Below, in pieces: positions 1 to 11,410 of a DNA stretch of 64,000 bases. Position 1 is the first letter of the stretch. Each line of letters starts with the position of its first letter. The DNA lies in the NCBI RefSeq assembly GCF_000247695.1, contig NW_004624784.1, positions 11,055,964 through 11,119,963 on the forward strand, written 5' to 3'. Both the position numbers and the translations under genes were made by a program. The stretch is from Heterocephalus glaber. Taxonomy: Eukaryota > Chordata > Mammalia > Rodentia > Bathyergidae. The notes beneath the pieces are model-generated. The model did no database searches and was not told the origin of the DNA. It saw only the letters and a program-made list of their open reading frames with translations.

Positions 1-1535
1 TTTTTTAATATTTTCTCACTTAATCCCTCCAACCATCCTGAGAGAGGTGTGATTATTAGATTTTCATTTTTTAGCTGAGAAAGCCAAGGTGCAAATAATT
101 GACATAACCGAAGCAGCATTTAGATCTGATGCCAGGGCTGGGGCTCAGAACTGCTGCTTTCCAGCCATCTCCCCGGGAAGCATTAAGGAATGCTGGAGAC
201 ACTCTGTGCTTTTCCCTCCTAGCCAGATTCTCTACGTTCCACCCCTCTCGAATGCTGGGGTAAGGCACTGGGGATGGGGCTTACTGTGGGACACAGGCTG
301 GCCCAGGTGCTCTGTCCCATCTGTTTTGCCCTCAGCACAGAATCTGACTCCTAAGTCCAGCCAGGGTCATCACCTTTTCAATAGATCCTCTGTCCGGAGC
401 TGAGTTATCTTGCACAAGTGGTACCCACCAAAGCCAGCAGCTGTGGCCCTCCTGGGTCTTCTTCACAGCCGAGCGGGTTTTAATCTGCCCACCAGGCCTT
501 GTCAGTTTCAAGAGCCCCCCTGACCTTTTAATAAACATTTCCTATGTTATCAGAATTATTTCCTAATTCATTCCCTTCTGTCTCTGAATATCTAAATCCT
601 ATTTGAGTTAATGCCCTTCATTTTCATTTATAAAGACAGATACAAAATAATTATTTCCTATCTCCGTGGTTTCCTTATCTCTTGTCCTAATAATGCCTTT
701 GGCAGATGAACATTTCCCATAAGTTGAAACAGTTTGAGTGTTTGTTTTTTCATTCTTTAAAGAAGAAAAATAAAATGCTTTCTTGGGCTTTGCCTCCTTT
801 CCTCTACCCTCTCTTCTCCTTCAGCCCTTCTTGGCTCTCATCCTCCCTGTCTACCTTTCTCCCTGGCTGGTGTCCTCTCCTTCCTCCTCTTGCCTCCTCT
901 ACTTGGCCCCTATCCCTCTGCCCAGGCCTCACCTACCACGCCAGTGCCTCTCATTTTCCTGTTGGCCTGCAGTCTCTCTGCAGCCTCACATCTGAATTTC
1001 ATCAGCCCCTGAGTCTGCCTTTGAGCTCAAGTCCCCCCAGCTAGTAAAATTGGTTTGGATGAGCAGATGCAGTCTCAAAAAGAAACATTCTTTGGTTTCC
1101 TCTCATGAAAACCAGTGAGCAGGGAATTCACAGTTCCCTTCTCCAGGCATCTCTTTGAAGTATTTGATTGAAAGGAGAGGGGGCGTAGAGGACTGAGGGA
1201 GGAGCGGTGGGAATTAGGATTCCAGGTTTAACCAGCAAATCTGAAAACAGGAACCCAGGCTTCCTGGGATCCTGTCTGTCCTTGCCGTCTGGGTTGATGC
1301 AAAACTGACTGTTGTTTTGTTTTATTTTTATTTTATTTTTTGCTCTTTTATACAAATTCAGGTCTTTACCATCCTCCTTTCTTTTATTTTGGGATAAAAC
1401 TGGACACACAATTTGAATCTAGGGTTTGGGAGAAAGTCATTCATGGGAGGAGGCCGATTTTAAGGGGACCAGTTCTGTTCTCAGCCAAGATATGTTCAAA
1501 TCCAATGATCACTGCAGGCTGCATACTTCTACATA
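1..1535. other. unique non-coding sequence, no gene seen
   Basis: I see no coding exon and no clear repeat here. The stretch from about 785 to 945 is pyrimidine-rich on the plus strand (runs of CCT and TTC). It gives overlapping frames of 70-112 codons that are compositional artefacts rich in Ser, Leu and Pro. Around 1310-1345 there is a T-rich (TTTTA) patch. Confidence 0.6.
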
Positions 1536-1539
1536 CTAG

Positions 1540-1695
1540 CCATATCAATGTCCCATTTCCTTCTCATGAGAATCCCACGATCCAGGTGCCATTACTTTAC
1601 TGTTGTACCAATGAGGAAACTGAGGCTCAGAGAGACTGAGTAATCTACAGACTTAACCAAGAGCGGTGCAGCTGGGCCTTGAACCAGGTCTTCCT
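1540..1695 (-). repeat. MIR SINE fragment
   Basis: Reading plus to minus, the stretch carries the diagnostic reverse-MIR core: 'gaggaaactgaggctcagag' near 1613, followed by a remnant of the acquired-box region and 'gggccttgaaccaggtc'. MIR is an ancient tRNA-derived SINE shared by all mammals. Divergence is high and the ends are approximate. Confidence 0.75.
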
Positions 1696-1984
1696 GCCTA
1701 TCTCTCATTGTCCCACAACCAGGACTTCAGGAGGAAGCACCTGTGTCACTCTTCCAGCTTTAAAGTCTTTGTCAAGGCCAAGAAGGAACTCTGAAGAGCT
1801 CCTTTGTGAAGATATCCAATGGATGAACCTGTGTTCTTTCATCACTGGTAGAGAAAGCAGGTATGAAGAATGGAGGGGAAAAAAAGAACATAGGTTATGA
1901 GGAATGGCGGGAAATAAATGGAGGGAAACAGAAAAATGTTTGAAAATGGGGTGCTCAAGTGAGACTGATGGATGGGGAACTTGG

Positions 1985-2110
1985 AATATCTCTGTATCAA
2001 ATCCCTTCATTTCATAATCAAGGAAACTGAGGCCTAGGAAGGAGGCAGGACTTTTGCCCTTACTTAGCTCCACAGCTAAGCCTCAAAGATCAAGCTACAG
2101 GGCTCAGAGA
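1985..2110 (-). repeat. probable MIR fragment
   Basis: The segment has 'aaggaaactgaggcctagga' near 2022 and a decayed downstream part ('cttagctccacagctaagcc'), which fits the reverse core of MIR. It is more eroded than the copy at 1.6 kb. Confidence 0.5.
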
Positions 2111-4320
2111 GCTCTACTTCATCCTCTGGAGAAGATTTGGAAATACCTGAGGATCAGCGGATACTGTTACCTCCCCAGGTAAAACAAGACTACAGGTAAA
2201 GAAAGGAAGGTTGGAAATGGCCAAAGGCTTTGCCATACATGAGCAGCCATGAAACTAACATTTCTGGACCTGCAAACTCTGAAAGGGGTAATTGTCCCTG
2301 AGGCTTCAGTGCCTAAGAGAGGCATCCATTTTGGACTATGGACAGGGCTGGCCAACCAGTATTGTCTTTCTTGGGGCTTTCTGGAGGGTTCTGTCATAGG
2401 GGGCCAGTGTGATCTTGATTGCTCATATTACTGGGGCTCAATGACAGGCACAGGGCCCTTAAAAATATCATAATGTAATCTTTGTGTAGTTCAGGCCAGA
2501 GGGCAGGAAGGATGATGTCAACAAAAAATGTCTCATAGCTGAAGACTATCTGCAAAACAATGTTAACTGAACCACTGTTTCAGAGTGTGGGGCACCGGAA
2601 CCCAAAGCCTAGCCAGCTGAGACAACATCTTCCAGTTACTGTTTGAAAGGCAATAAGGAGCCTTCCTGTCTCTTTGTTCTGAGATGCTATTATAAGAACT
2701 ATCTCCTGATCCTCTAGGAAGTGCCTCTAAATAATTACATGTATGTAATTAGCAAAGAGAAGTGCGCTAAGCTTCTAAAAATCCGTATAATTGGTTTCAT
2801 ATGGAGCCTTGAAGGAATGGGGTTCCGGGACAAAAATGGTTTGCCACGCTTATGGGTTGCTAGGGATGGGGCAGATATGGTGGGTTTTAAAGTGATCTGA
2901 ACATAAGTTACTTTAGTAGGGGATCAGGACCTTGGAGGAGAGGAAGAAGGCAAGAAGGCTTAGGGAGGAGACGGGTGAACCTACAATGCATCTTCCTGGA
3001 CACAGACGAAATCTGCAGTGTCATATTGTTTTTGATGGCTGCTCCAGGGTAAAGGAGCTGATGCATGGTGCAGAGGGCAGAAAACCCAGCCTGGGAATTA
3101 CTAGAGCTAAATTCTGGTCCACCGCTGCTTCCCAGAGCTTTGTTTCTGGTCTCTCAAAATGACAGTGTGTGAGTACAGGATTTTTCCAGTCTTCCATTTT
3201 TTCACATACTATTATCGTGAGTTTTTTTAGGTGTTTAAATCTTTTTCTTTCAAACAGCTCCCTTTTAAAATATGTCTTCTCTCTACCATCCATACAACAT
3301 GGGTGTAAAGTGGAAGTCATTCTTCCTGTAAAGCATATTAAAACCAACTGAACTACTAATTTTCTATAAGCTCCTCTGTGTACTACCTCAAATTACCTTT
3401 TACATTGCCCTCTGAGGGGCTCTGGACCAATTGATTGCAGACCCCCACCCCCACCCCAGATGCTATGCTGTATTACACGGGGGATTCCCTTCCTTTTCCT
3501 TTTCCTTTCTAATGGAGGATAAGACTTGGGGAAGCTCTGAGCCCCTGCTGGAAAATAGAAAAAAGATCTGCATGTTTCATAGATGCTGAAACCAAACTCA
3601 GAGAGGAATGACAGTCATTGCTAATTGCAGCCAATTACTCTATTGGGTGGTACTGGTAAGGAAAATGACTTTCTAGAGTTGTCTTGGAAGGAATTACCAT
3701 ACTGGTAAATAATTTTGACTTGAGTAATTTTCAATGCTAAAATTTGCTACAAGTACTTAAGAGAATTAAGGAAAACGCCAATGTCTCCATTAGAGCTTAA
3801 TAAAGCAGTTTTGTAATTAATAACCTCCTAGTCACACCTGTAATTTCAAGTATGAAGAAGAAGCAACATTAACTATGTGTTCTCTTTCTTTCTTGATCTG
3901 AAGGTAGAATTATTTTCCTTTGTTCCCCTGGGGCCTGCGGACACCCACTGACAGTAGCCTCAGTTGTTTGAAGAGGACTCACTCCCTATCCATCCCTTAG
4001 GGTACAAAATCCTCCAAGGTGGAAGGTGCACTGTGTTTCTCCAGCTGGGCTTTCTAATTTCTTCTCCCTCTTTTCCTGGCCATGAAAGAATGGTGTGTTT
4101 CTTCTCTTGTGGCTGTGCTTTAGTTCCATCATCTGAAAAATGAATATGAAGTGAAATAGCCTGGCAACTGTCATATTTGAGCAATGTATGTGTGTGTACA
4201 TATGAGTATAGATATGTGTGTACATATCCAAATATATCTATATGTAAGCTATGGCTACATTATTAGGCAAGTACTGATACTAAACTGTTTTAAATATTTA
4301 TTATCTTTTCTTATTTACTA
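2111..4320. other. unique non-coding sequence
   Basis: No gene or confident repeat is seen. Points of note are an AT-rich inverted repeat at 2733-2750, a C-rich tract near 3440-3456, a CCTTTT array at about 3490-3511, and a TG/TA-rich simple region at about 4185-4245. Confidence 0.5.
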
Positions 4321-4324
4321 AATG

Positions 4325-4450
4325 CCTATTAAATTCATTCAGTCATTCAATCCATCAGACCATCTAGCCATTGATTCATGTTGTTAAAAAATATATATCA
4401 AGTACCACTCAGAAGATGCAAAAAGGTGTAAGAAGATGTTCCTGCCCTTT
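4325..4450 (-). repeat. L2 LINE 3-prime fragment (reverse)
   Basis: The pattern 'attcattcagtcattcaatc' followed by a decayed 'atatatcaagtaccactcag' fits the reverse 3-prime end of L2, where the consensus reads through 'caacaaatatttattgagc'. The downstream ID insertion splits it, and the sequence after the ID continues the same context. Confidence 0.5.
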
Positions 4451-4531
4451 TATTTTTGGTACCGGGGATCGAACTTGGGACCTTGTGCTTTCAAGGCAGG
4501 CAGCAGAACCATTGAGCTAAATTCCCGGCCC
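4451..4531 (-). repeat. ID SINE (tRNA-derived), minus strand
   Basis: Reversed, the segment gives a tRNA-like body with an A-box remnant (TTTAGCTCAATGG) and a B-box (GTTCGATCC) ending in GGTACC and an A tail. It is flanked by near-perfect direct repeats: tgttcctgcccttt at 4438-4451 and tgttccttcccttt at 4531-4544. Those are the target-site duplications expected of L1-driven retroposition. Confidence 0.85.
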
Positions 4532-4737
4532 TGTTCCTTCCCTTTAAGACTCATCTTTTTTTAAAATCAAAAATATTTTGACAGCATATCATATCATACT
4601 TAAATAATAATAATACAATTAGCAAAGCTAATGCTACCATGAATGATGCAGATGGGAAACATTCTAAGAAATAACCATTTTAAGAATTCAAAGGAGGGAA
4701 GAGATATCCATATAGAATGGTCGGTTAAAATATCAAG

Positions 4738-4826
4738 GTCCAGGGGCAAAGCTCCTTGGTACAGGGCATGCTTAGCATGTGTAAGTCTCTGGGTTCAACT
4801 TCCAGCACCAAAGTGAAGAAAAACTG
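4738..4826 (+). repeat. ID-type SINE, older copy
   Basis: The segment shows the ID body pattern in diverged form ('catgcttagcatgtgtaag', then 'gggttcaacttccagcacca'), followed by an A-rich tail. The A-box is badly eroded, so the copy is older than the GGTACC-type ID copies elsewhere in the window. Confidence 0.6.
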
Positions 4827-4933
4827 AGCAGGAGATTTCAGTAGAGTATTAAAAGATGGATTGCATTTGAGTTTGTAAGAGGATGGTAATGTATAAGTAC
4901 TGGTCATTTTCAACAGGATATCAGCTCAGCTGT

Positions 4934-5282
4934 ATTGGTCAGCTTTCAATTGCTGTGACAAACACCTAGCACTTGTAACTTAAAGGAGGAGAGGTTCACT
5001 TTGGCACATAGTTTCAGAAGTTTCTGTCCACCATGGTGGCTGGCTCCAAGGCAGAAACATCATGGTGGAAGGGAATGGCCAAAGAAAGCTGCTCAACTCA
5101 GAGCACCCAGGAAACAGAGAGCAAGGGAGCAGCTCCAGAGAGAAAGGGGCCAAGGACCAGATACAGCCCCCAAAGTCAGGGCCCCATGATCCACACAGAC
5201 ACACCCCAAAGGGTGCTTTATTGATCTGCTATGCAATTCTCAAGCCAATCAAATTGACAGTTAAGATTAACCATCACATCAA
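4934..5282 (-). mobile_element. solitary rodent MaLR-type LTR (ERVL-MaLR), minus strand
   Basis: Reversed, it begins near 5282 and ends near 4934 with the family 3-prime pattern: a CTCCTTTAAGTT stretch, then 'TTTGTCACAGCAATTGAAAG'. That end is typical of rodent ORR1/MT-like LTRs, and two further copies at 40.3 and 49.5 kb share it. No internal retroviral coding sequence adjoins it, so it is a solo LTR. The 60-130 codon plus-strand frames within it are chance. Confidence 0.75.
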
Positions 5283-6800
5283 CCATCTACTTAGTATTGG
5301 ACTTTTGGCAAATCTCATGAGCTCCCTGGTCTTCTATGTTTTCCTATGTAAAGTGGGAGTGGAATTACTTACTCCTAAATTTTATCATTCAGTGAAAATC
5401 CAGACAGAAAATTCAGTGTGGAGGCAGGGGAAAAAGTGGATGACCTTGGGGTGACTTTGTCTGATAGGCTCAGAGTGACTGTTCTGCATCAGAAGGCATG
5501 GTCTATGTGAACTGAGGGCCATAGCCTAGAGGGATGATCTGAATTCTCTTTCTCTGGACTGGAAGAAACAGACTCACTATCTTGCCAACAACTGCCTGTG
5601 GCAAATTCTGTATCCTGCTTGATACAGCATTTGGAGGAAATTTTTTTCTTGAAAACAAAAGTTTTTGCTTAATTATTCAGCACACTCATGCGTTTAAAAA
5701 TACTGTCCACTCTCTAACTAGCTGTCTTTTTAACAAAGCTTCTTGGCTTCTGAGGAGTCAGGCCCCCATTGTCTAAGGCTTCCATATAAAGAACTATGGG
5801 CCAGACATAATCCCAGCTGTCCCGGGTTTAGAGAGAAGTGTCCCTAGGCAGAATGAGCGTCTGAACTGACTTTCTGCAGCGATAGGAGGAGGTACATCTC
5901 GGCTCCCCAGGGGCTGATGTAGGCAGAGTGTGGATGGGGATTAAACAATTAGACAAGGTCATTTTCCCCTAGCAGAGAGGGTGAATTTTAGAAAAAGTCT
6001 TTCTTTGCACTGTCTTTGATGCTATTTTATTTATCCATTTATCTAACATCCATCCAACTCATATTCATTTCCTATTCTGTGCCCTTCTGTTCTAGAACCT
6101 GAGACCCTCAAGTACAGAGAAGAATCAGTATAGGACAATTGCCAGAGGAAATAGGGAATTTTTCTATTTGCCAGGAAGAAACTTTGCAATTTTTGTCTTG
6201 CCCACTTTATTTTGTTTTCTTAGAGACTTTCTAATAGTGTGGCATTTGAGGGAGTTGGCCCAAGTGACAGAAGATAATGTACCTTCAGGAGAAATCAGCT
6301 CTCAGATCTTAGAAGAAGGAGGAACCATATCTGCCTAGCTGGCTTTATGCACAGTTCAGCCCAGGCCTGGATCAGCAATAGTCCAGTGACCGAAGGACTT
6401 GAATAATGAAGATCCTATTTATCCAAACAGCAGCCCCCTTAAATGCCCAGATTACAGCCTTTAATGCAGTCACCAACCTACTCAGAACCATAAATATCCT
6501 AGCCTGCTTCCCAACCCCTTCCTGAAGATGTCAGGAACAGCAACATCAAAAGAAAGAGAAATGCCCAAAGTTGGAATTGTACATCGTTCCAGAGTTAACC
6601 CAGAGAGCTGGGAAGGAACCGTCACTTTGCGTATGATTCAGGGGCCTTTTTGCCTCAGCTCACCTTTTCTGGGGCACTGTCTCCCTTCCATCAGTCCTGG
6701 AGGTATGAGTTGGGTCTGGACCACAGTAGGCAGTTCAAGCTTACCAAGCAGTTGATTCCTATAACTGGAATAAAAGACAATGAGAAGAAAGTAGTATTAA
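5283..6800. other. unique non-coding sequence
   Basis: No gene and no confidently named repeat. Composition is ordinary and CpG-poor. Confidence 0.5.
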
Positions 6801-6804
6801 GAGT

Positions 6805-6955
6805 TTAAGCCATTCATAGTAGTGCTTGCCTATAATCTCAGCATTTGGGAGGCTGAGGCAGAAGGATTGTGATTTTGAGACCATCCTGGACTGCACAGTG
6901 ATTTCAAGACCAACCTGGACTACAAAGCAAAATCTTGTCTCAAACCAAACAAAGT
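6805..6955 (+). repeat. B1 SINE (7SL-derived)
   Basis: The segment has the B1 landmark 'gggaggctgaggcagaagg' at about 6848, preceded by a decayed 'cctataatctcagcatttg' and followed by two 'accaacctggactacaaagc'-like units and 'cttgtctcaaa'. It is an old copy with a short tail. Confidence 0.85.
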
Positions 6956-8660
6956 GAAATAAAACAGAAGGAGTTTAAGTAGACATCTGATAGGACTTTC
7001 TGACTATTAAGATCCCAAAAGGGTCTGAGGACCATGACCTTTGATTTAAATTGGGATAAGATTACCTATCTTTGGATAAGCTGTGATGATCGGATTTAAA
7101 GCGATAACGTATATGAGAGTGCCTCAGCATAGAGGCTGACACATAACACACACTTAGTACATGTGGCCTGAATCTGAATCTGACCCCTGAGAGGAAAGGA
7201 ACACTTCTCAAAGAATGCAGCCTCCAGGCTGGACCATGTACACTCCTAAGAATATCCTGGCCAATGGGATGCTTCCTTTTAATGATTCCCTACATGACAG
7301 TCCATCTTGCAAATGGCCCTGTGGATACTGAGTAAAAACAAAATGATTATCCTGACCCCATTTAGAAAACATTAAAAAAAAAACCAAAGTGCAAAGAGAC
7401 CACTGCTCTCAGAGTCCATGATTTGCCCATGCCGGGAGTCAGGAGGTCTCCAGTGTTGTTGGCAGCGAGGCCAAGACAAAAGCTATGGCTTCCAAGCAAG
7501 TGGGAGGAAACAAGAGTTCTGTTTTTTGTCAATCAGTGTCTCACTTCTATGTTGTCAAGCTTTTTCTTCCCAAGTCGCTATTCCTTTCCACATCAAAGTT
7601 AAGAGGGCAAGGATTCTCTATCTTTGCTGAGGAGAAAAGAACAGAGACTAGACTGGCGTCACAGCAGAGAAGACTTAAAGGAGACATGGGCAAGAAGTTT
7701 GTGTAGGAAAAAAGGGATTGAAATTAGAATGATAGTCAGGGCTAGGCTCTATTCTTTATTAGCTGTACACAAGAATTGGAGAGACTGCCAGCCACTGTCT
7801 ACCCAGCACGGGTGTGTAATAAGATCACCTCAGAAGATTCATTCCAAATCTGTGACCCACCAGAACCGCAACTGGGAAATAGCTGTCAGGTGTAACCTAA
7901 GGAGCTGTTGAGTGTGATGGGGTCCGGGGCAGCCCCTTAAAAGGGTAGGTTTTATTCCTGCTGTCATTTGGTAAAGGGAAGCACTGGACTGGTAAAATCA
8001 TCAGATAAGTGGGGTCAGAAAGATGGCAACTGTTGATCCCTAGCAGCTGGATAGCTTCTCAGTGTAGGTAAACAGAAGTGGAGATGGATCGAGGGGTGAG
8101 GATCACCTCATTAGGAGGCTGACAAGGCCAGCTGCCCTGTGGTGTGGTGTGGCTGTGATTGGCCTTATTCTCAGGATGAGGGCAGGAGCAGGCAAAGGCC
8201 AAGAGCAGTGGAATAGGGGAAGGAGGCCCCTGCAGGGGCAAGAAAGGGATTCCTTTAGCACAGACAACTCCGGCTGGAAGTATAGGGACTGCTAGCTCTG
8301 GGCAGGTACGCCTCCTGCTGCAATTGTGCCAAATGGAGCTGAGTGGTTGGCTTAAAAGAAAAACCGCTTACTCATTTGCATGTGGGTTTTGCATCTCATT
8401 TGCATGTGATTCACTTAATGTCAGATGCACACAACTTCCCAACTTCTGCTTCTTCCCAACCCCCGTCAAGTACCTTGGTCTCCTCCCTTTCTCAGTATCT
8501 CTCTCTATTCGTCCTGTGCTTTTCTCCCTGATGCATGTTCATGTTTCTCCAAAGGAGTACAAGGAACACAGGCCTTGGTCCTCCATGAACCTGCCCTCTC
8601 ATCTGGCTTCCTCCACTGATCTTTTTCTCCTTTCTTTCTTTTTCTTCTTTTCTTTCTCTC
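6956..8660. other. unique non-coding sequence with octamer direct repeat
   Basis: No gene is seen. An A-run lies at 7374-7382. The direct repeat ctcatttgcatgtg at 8371-8384 and 8395-8408 places two reverse-octamer (ATTTGCAT) motifs 24 bp apart. A pyrimidine-rich tract at about 8620-8672 precedes the B1-dID element. Confidence 0.5.
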
Positions 8661-8663
8661 TCT

Positions 8664-8870
8664 TCCTTTTTTTGGATGTACTGGGGATTGAACCAAGGGC
8701 CTACCACATGCTGGACAAGCACTCTATCCCTAAGACACACCCCATCCCTTTTAAAATCTTATCTGAAGACAAGGTCTTGCTATGCTGCCTGGGATAGACT
8801 TGAACTTGTGATTCTCCTGCCTTGGCCTCTGGAGTAGCTGGGATTACAGATGTGTGTCCCCACACTCAGT
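8664..8870 (-). repeat. B1-dID composite SINE, minus strand
   Basis: Left part (plus-strand reading) is reverse ID ('tactggggattgaaccaagg', then a tRNA-like remnant). Right part is reverse B1 ('aaggtcttgctatgctgcc' and 'gtagctgggattacagatg'). The ID-B1 dimer is a known rodent SINE type. The 157-codon frame across it is not a gene. Confidence 0.8.
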
Positions 8871-8877
8871 CTCTTAT

Positions 8878-9005
8878 CTGTCTTTTGAGCTTCAGCAAGC
8901 TTCTTATCTCTCTTACACACATCTGTAAAATGGGAACAATAATAATTATGTCTCAGAGAATTTATTCAAAGGATAAATTAAAGTCAGCCCAAGTACTAGG
9001 GCCTA
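8878..9005 (+). repeat. MIR fragment
   Basis: The sequence 'acacatctgtaaaatgggaa' near 8917-8936 followed by an AATAATAATTATG stretch is the forward MIR pattern. It directly abuts the B1-dID, which probably inserted into or beside it. Confidence 0.6.
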
Positions 9006-9630
9006 CTGTCTGAAACCAACAAGGTGATCCTGCTCTGGTCTCCACTCCTTCTTGCTGCCTTTCTTATTGGTTCGGGAAAACCTGTGGTTCTGGAATTCCT
9101 AGTAGGTGCTGTCTTTGGAACTGATAGATAAGCTGGTTGCCTCTTCCCATTCTCTGCTTTCATGATCCTGTGTCAAGCTGTGTTCAGAGCCAGGGAGGGG
9201 GAGGGGCAGTGCTAGCAACCATGCTCCTTCCTGGTGTCCTTCCTTGACCTGACTGCAGGTTTTCTCACTCGCCTTCCCCAGGGCCTGAGCCTGAGGACGC
9301 CTCCTCCCTAATCCCTGGTGGGCCTACTTCCTCTGCACCCTCAGCTCTCACGTCTGATCCCCAAAGCCTGGGCCACATCTCAAATCCCTGGCTCCACTGG
9401 CATCCCGATGTGGCAACCTGTGCCAGACTGCCTAGGACCCTAGGGTCAGGTTTCCTGTTCTGAACAGCATCCTGGCTCCTCTCTAAGCACTGGCTCCAGG
9501 GTTCATATTTTGGGAGTTACACAAGGAAGGAAAACAGTTAATTCTCCACTTAGAATTCTTAGGCATCACTTCTGTGATACTCTCCTTCCATCTCTTCATT
9601 ATTTTCATTTTCTTTCTTTTTTCTTTTATT
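9006..9630. other. unique non-coding sequence, GC-richer
   Basis: No gene or named repeat is seen. There is a short CT-rich, moderately GC-rich stretch at 9180-9500. Confidence 0.45.
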
Positions 9631-9633
9631 CAT

Positions 9634-9776
9634 TTTTTGAGACAGGGTCTGTACTTCAGATTGGCCTTGAGCTCACTATGTAGCCCAGGCTGTCCTCGAA
9701 CTCCAACCTCAGTGATCCTCCTGCCTCAGCCTCCTTAGGGCTGGGATTACAGTTGTGCACCACCATGCCCAACTAT
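9634..9776 (-). repeat. B1 SINE, minus strand
   Basis: Reverse B1 landmarks run in order: 'gagacagggtctgtacttca', 'tatgtagcccaggctgtcc', 'cctcagcctccttagggctg' and 'gggattacagttgtgcacca'. The copy is nearly full length and better preserved than the 6.8-kb copy. Confidence 0.9.
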
Positions 9777-9866
9777 TCTTTTTTTTTTTTTGGTACCAGG
9801 GATTAAACTTGGGACCTTGCACTTTGGAGGTATGCACCGGAACCACTGAGCTAAATCGCTGGCCCC
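9777..9866 (-). repeat. ID SINE inserted at the head of a B1
   Basis: Reversed it reads from a GGGGGCCAGCGATTTAGC start through 'AGTGGTTCC' to a GGTACC plus A-tail end. The short direct repeat ccaactattc occurs on both sides (about 9769-9778 and 9866-9875). This shows that the ID copy landed in the sequence flanking the older B1. Confidence 0.85.
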
Positions 9867-9949
9867 CAACTATTCATTTTTAGTTAGCTATTTTTTTCTC
9901 TTCTCCAAGCAAAGGCAAGGTGTTGCATTGTTAAGAAATCCTAGCTAAC

Positions 9950-10175
9950 AGTTGAGTAGTATTTACTACATGCCAAGCACTGTTGTAAGCACCTATGTAT
10001 ATTATCTCATTTAATCCTCAGGACAAACCTCTGGGATAGGTAGCATTATCATTTTCATTTTACAGATGAGATGAAGGGGAAGTTAACTAGCTTGTACAAA
10101 GTCTTACAGATAGAAAGGGTGGAGAGAGGATTCTAATCTGAGCAGCCTGCTCCCAAATCCATTCCATAACCCTTT
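9950..10175 (-). repeat. MIR SINE, minus strand
   Basis: Near full-length reverse MIR: 'catgccaagcactgttgtaa' at about 9970, 'attatctcatttaatcctca' at 10001, then 'cattttacagatgagatga'. This is one of the better MIR copies in the window. Confidence 0.85.
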
Positions 10176-10437
10176 GTCATTGGATCAACATAGCAGAAAT
10201 GTGCAGGGTGAAAAATAATGGTTCTTGAAACTTTCCAAGTGTGGACTAAGCAAATGCAGACAGTGTAGTGTGTGGGATTAAGTGAAGCATCAGGCAGAAC
10301 TTCCAGTTTCAAAGAATTAATGGCAGGGTTTGTACTAGCACTTGTGTGGGATAGATACCTGGTATCCATGGCAGCTCTCTTGGGGGTCTGAAAAAACCCC
10401 ATGTCTCTCTCAGTGGAGGAGAGGTGGTGTCAGTAGC

Positions 10438-10558
10438 CCTTTTTATTTTTCATTTTGAGGATCTTGCTAAATAGCCCAGGCTGGGCTCAAACTTGGGATC
10501 TGTTGCTTCAACCTCCCATGGTGCTGGGATTACAGGCATGCCCCACCATGCCCAGTTT
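10438..10558 (-). repeat. B1 SINE, minus strand (diverged)
   Basis: Reverse B1 signature: 'ttgctaaatagcccaggctg', 'ggtgctgggattacaggc' and 'ccaccatgcccagt'. The T-rich side is short and the inner part decayed. Confidence 0.75.
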
Positions 10559-11004
10559 GTTGAGTACTTTATGCCTGAAGTACTTTAGGAAGAATTTTCT
10601 GGGCATTGAAGGAGGATAGGCCAGGCCATGGCTTTGGGCCCATTCCAGGCTAAGAAGACTACAAAGCTCCACTGTTTGGGCAGATAGAAGACAGATCTGA
10701 CAGCCGCTGTTCTTTCCTCTTGTGCTTGCCATGATGTGGTCGAAATCTCAGTCCAGGCTGCCTCAGGTCCAAGAGGCCCTCCCTGTGGTCTGGAACTGCC
10801 CTGCAAACTGGATGACTTTCAAACTTAGTCTCAGGCCTCTTCCCCATTGGGGTTGGGGCAGAACCACTTCCCTGAACAGCAGGATGGTGAGGTCTTTGTC
10901 TCCCTACTTCTTTGACCAGCGTGTCTGAATCTTGTCCAGTCAGATCACAGGGAAGTTTAGTGTTGATTCGGATTCTTTCTGACCTACCTTTGGCCCATAA
11001 GTTT

Positions 11005-11165
11005 ACCAGAGAGTCATTTACTCACGTAGTCACTGATTCACTTATTCTCCAAATGCTCAATAATGGTCTCATATATAACAAGCCCTGTGCTGGTGCCTAG
11101 GGACACGAAGATCAAACAGTTCTGTCTGTTCTGCTCTCAAGGGCCCACTGTCTAGTGAGGGAGAC
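11005..11165 (-). repeat. L2 LINE 3-prime fragment, minus strand
   Basis: Reverse L2 pattern: 'aacaagccctgtgctggtgc', a decayed 'agggacacgaagatcaaac', then 'agggcccactgtctagtgag' and 'gagacagacaacc'. The consensus end of L2 carries these blocks in this order. Confidence 0.65.
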
Positions 11166-11299
11166 AGACAACCTCGGAACAGCTTGCACCATGTCTCCAG
11201 ATCCATTTTGGCTTAGGAGGACAACCTAGAAAATCTGTCCCTTGATCAGGGCCCCCCACTGAGTCTGTATTTTCAGTATGGCTACATTTGTCATCCATC

Positions 11300-11410
11300 G
11301 TACCAATTAATTAATTAATTGCATTTTATTTTATATTCTGGGAGTTTGGGTGTTTTGAAGGCAAAAATGCAAATGTATGCAAATCAGCACACAAATTTAT
11401 GCAAAGACAA
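11300..11410. promoter_or_regulatory. AT-rich motif cluster: TTAA repeats plus three octamer-like sites
   Basis: An alternating ATTA tract at about 11306-11321 is followed by ATGCAAAT at 11367-11374, ATGCAAAT at 11377-11384 and ATGCAAAG at 11399-11406. ATGCAAAT is the known POU-domain octamer site. A regulatory role is inference from motif clustering alone. Confidence 0.3.

Noticed and set aside
8324..8797. 157-codon plus-strand frame
   Set aside because: Its second half is the antisense of a B1-dID SINE and the first half is simple unique sequence without a domain.
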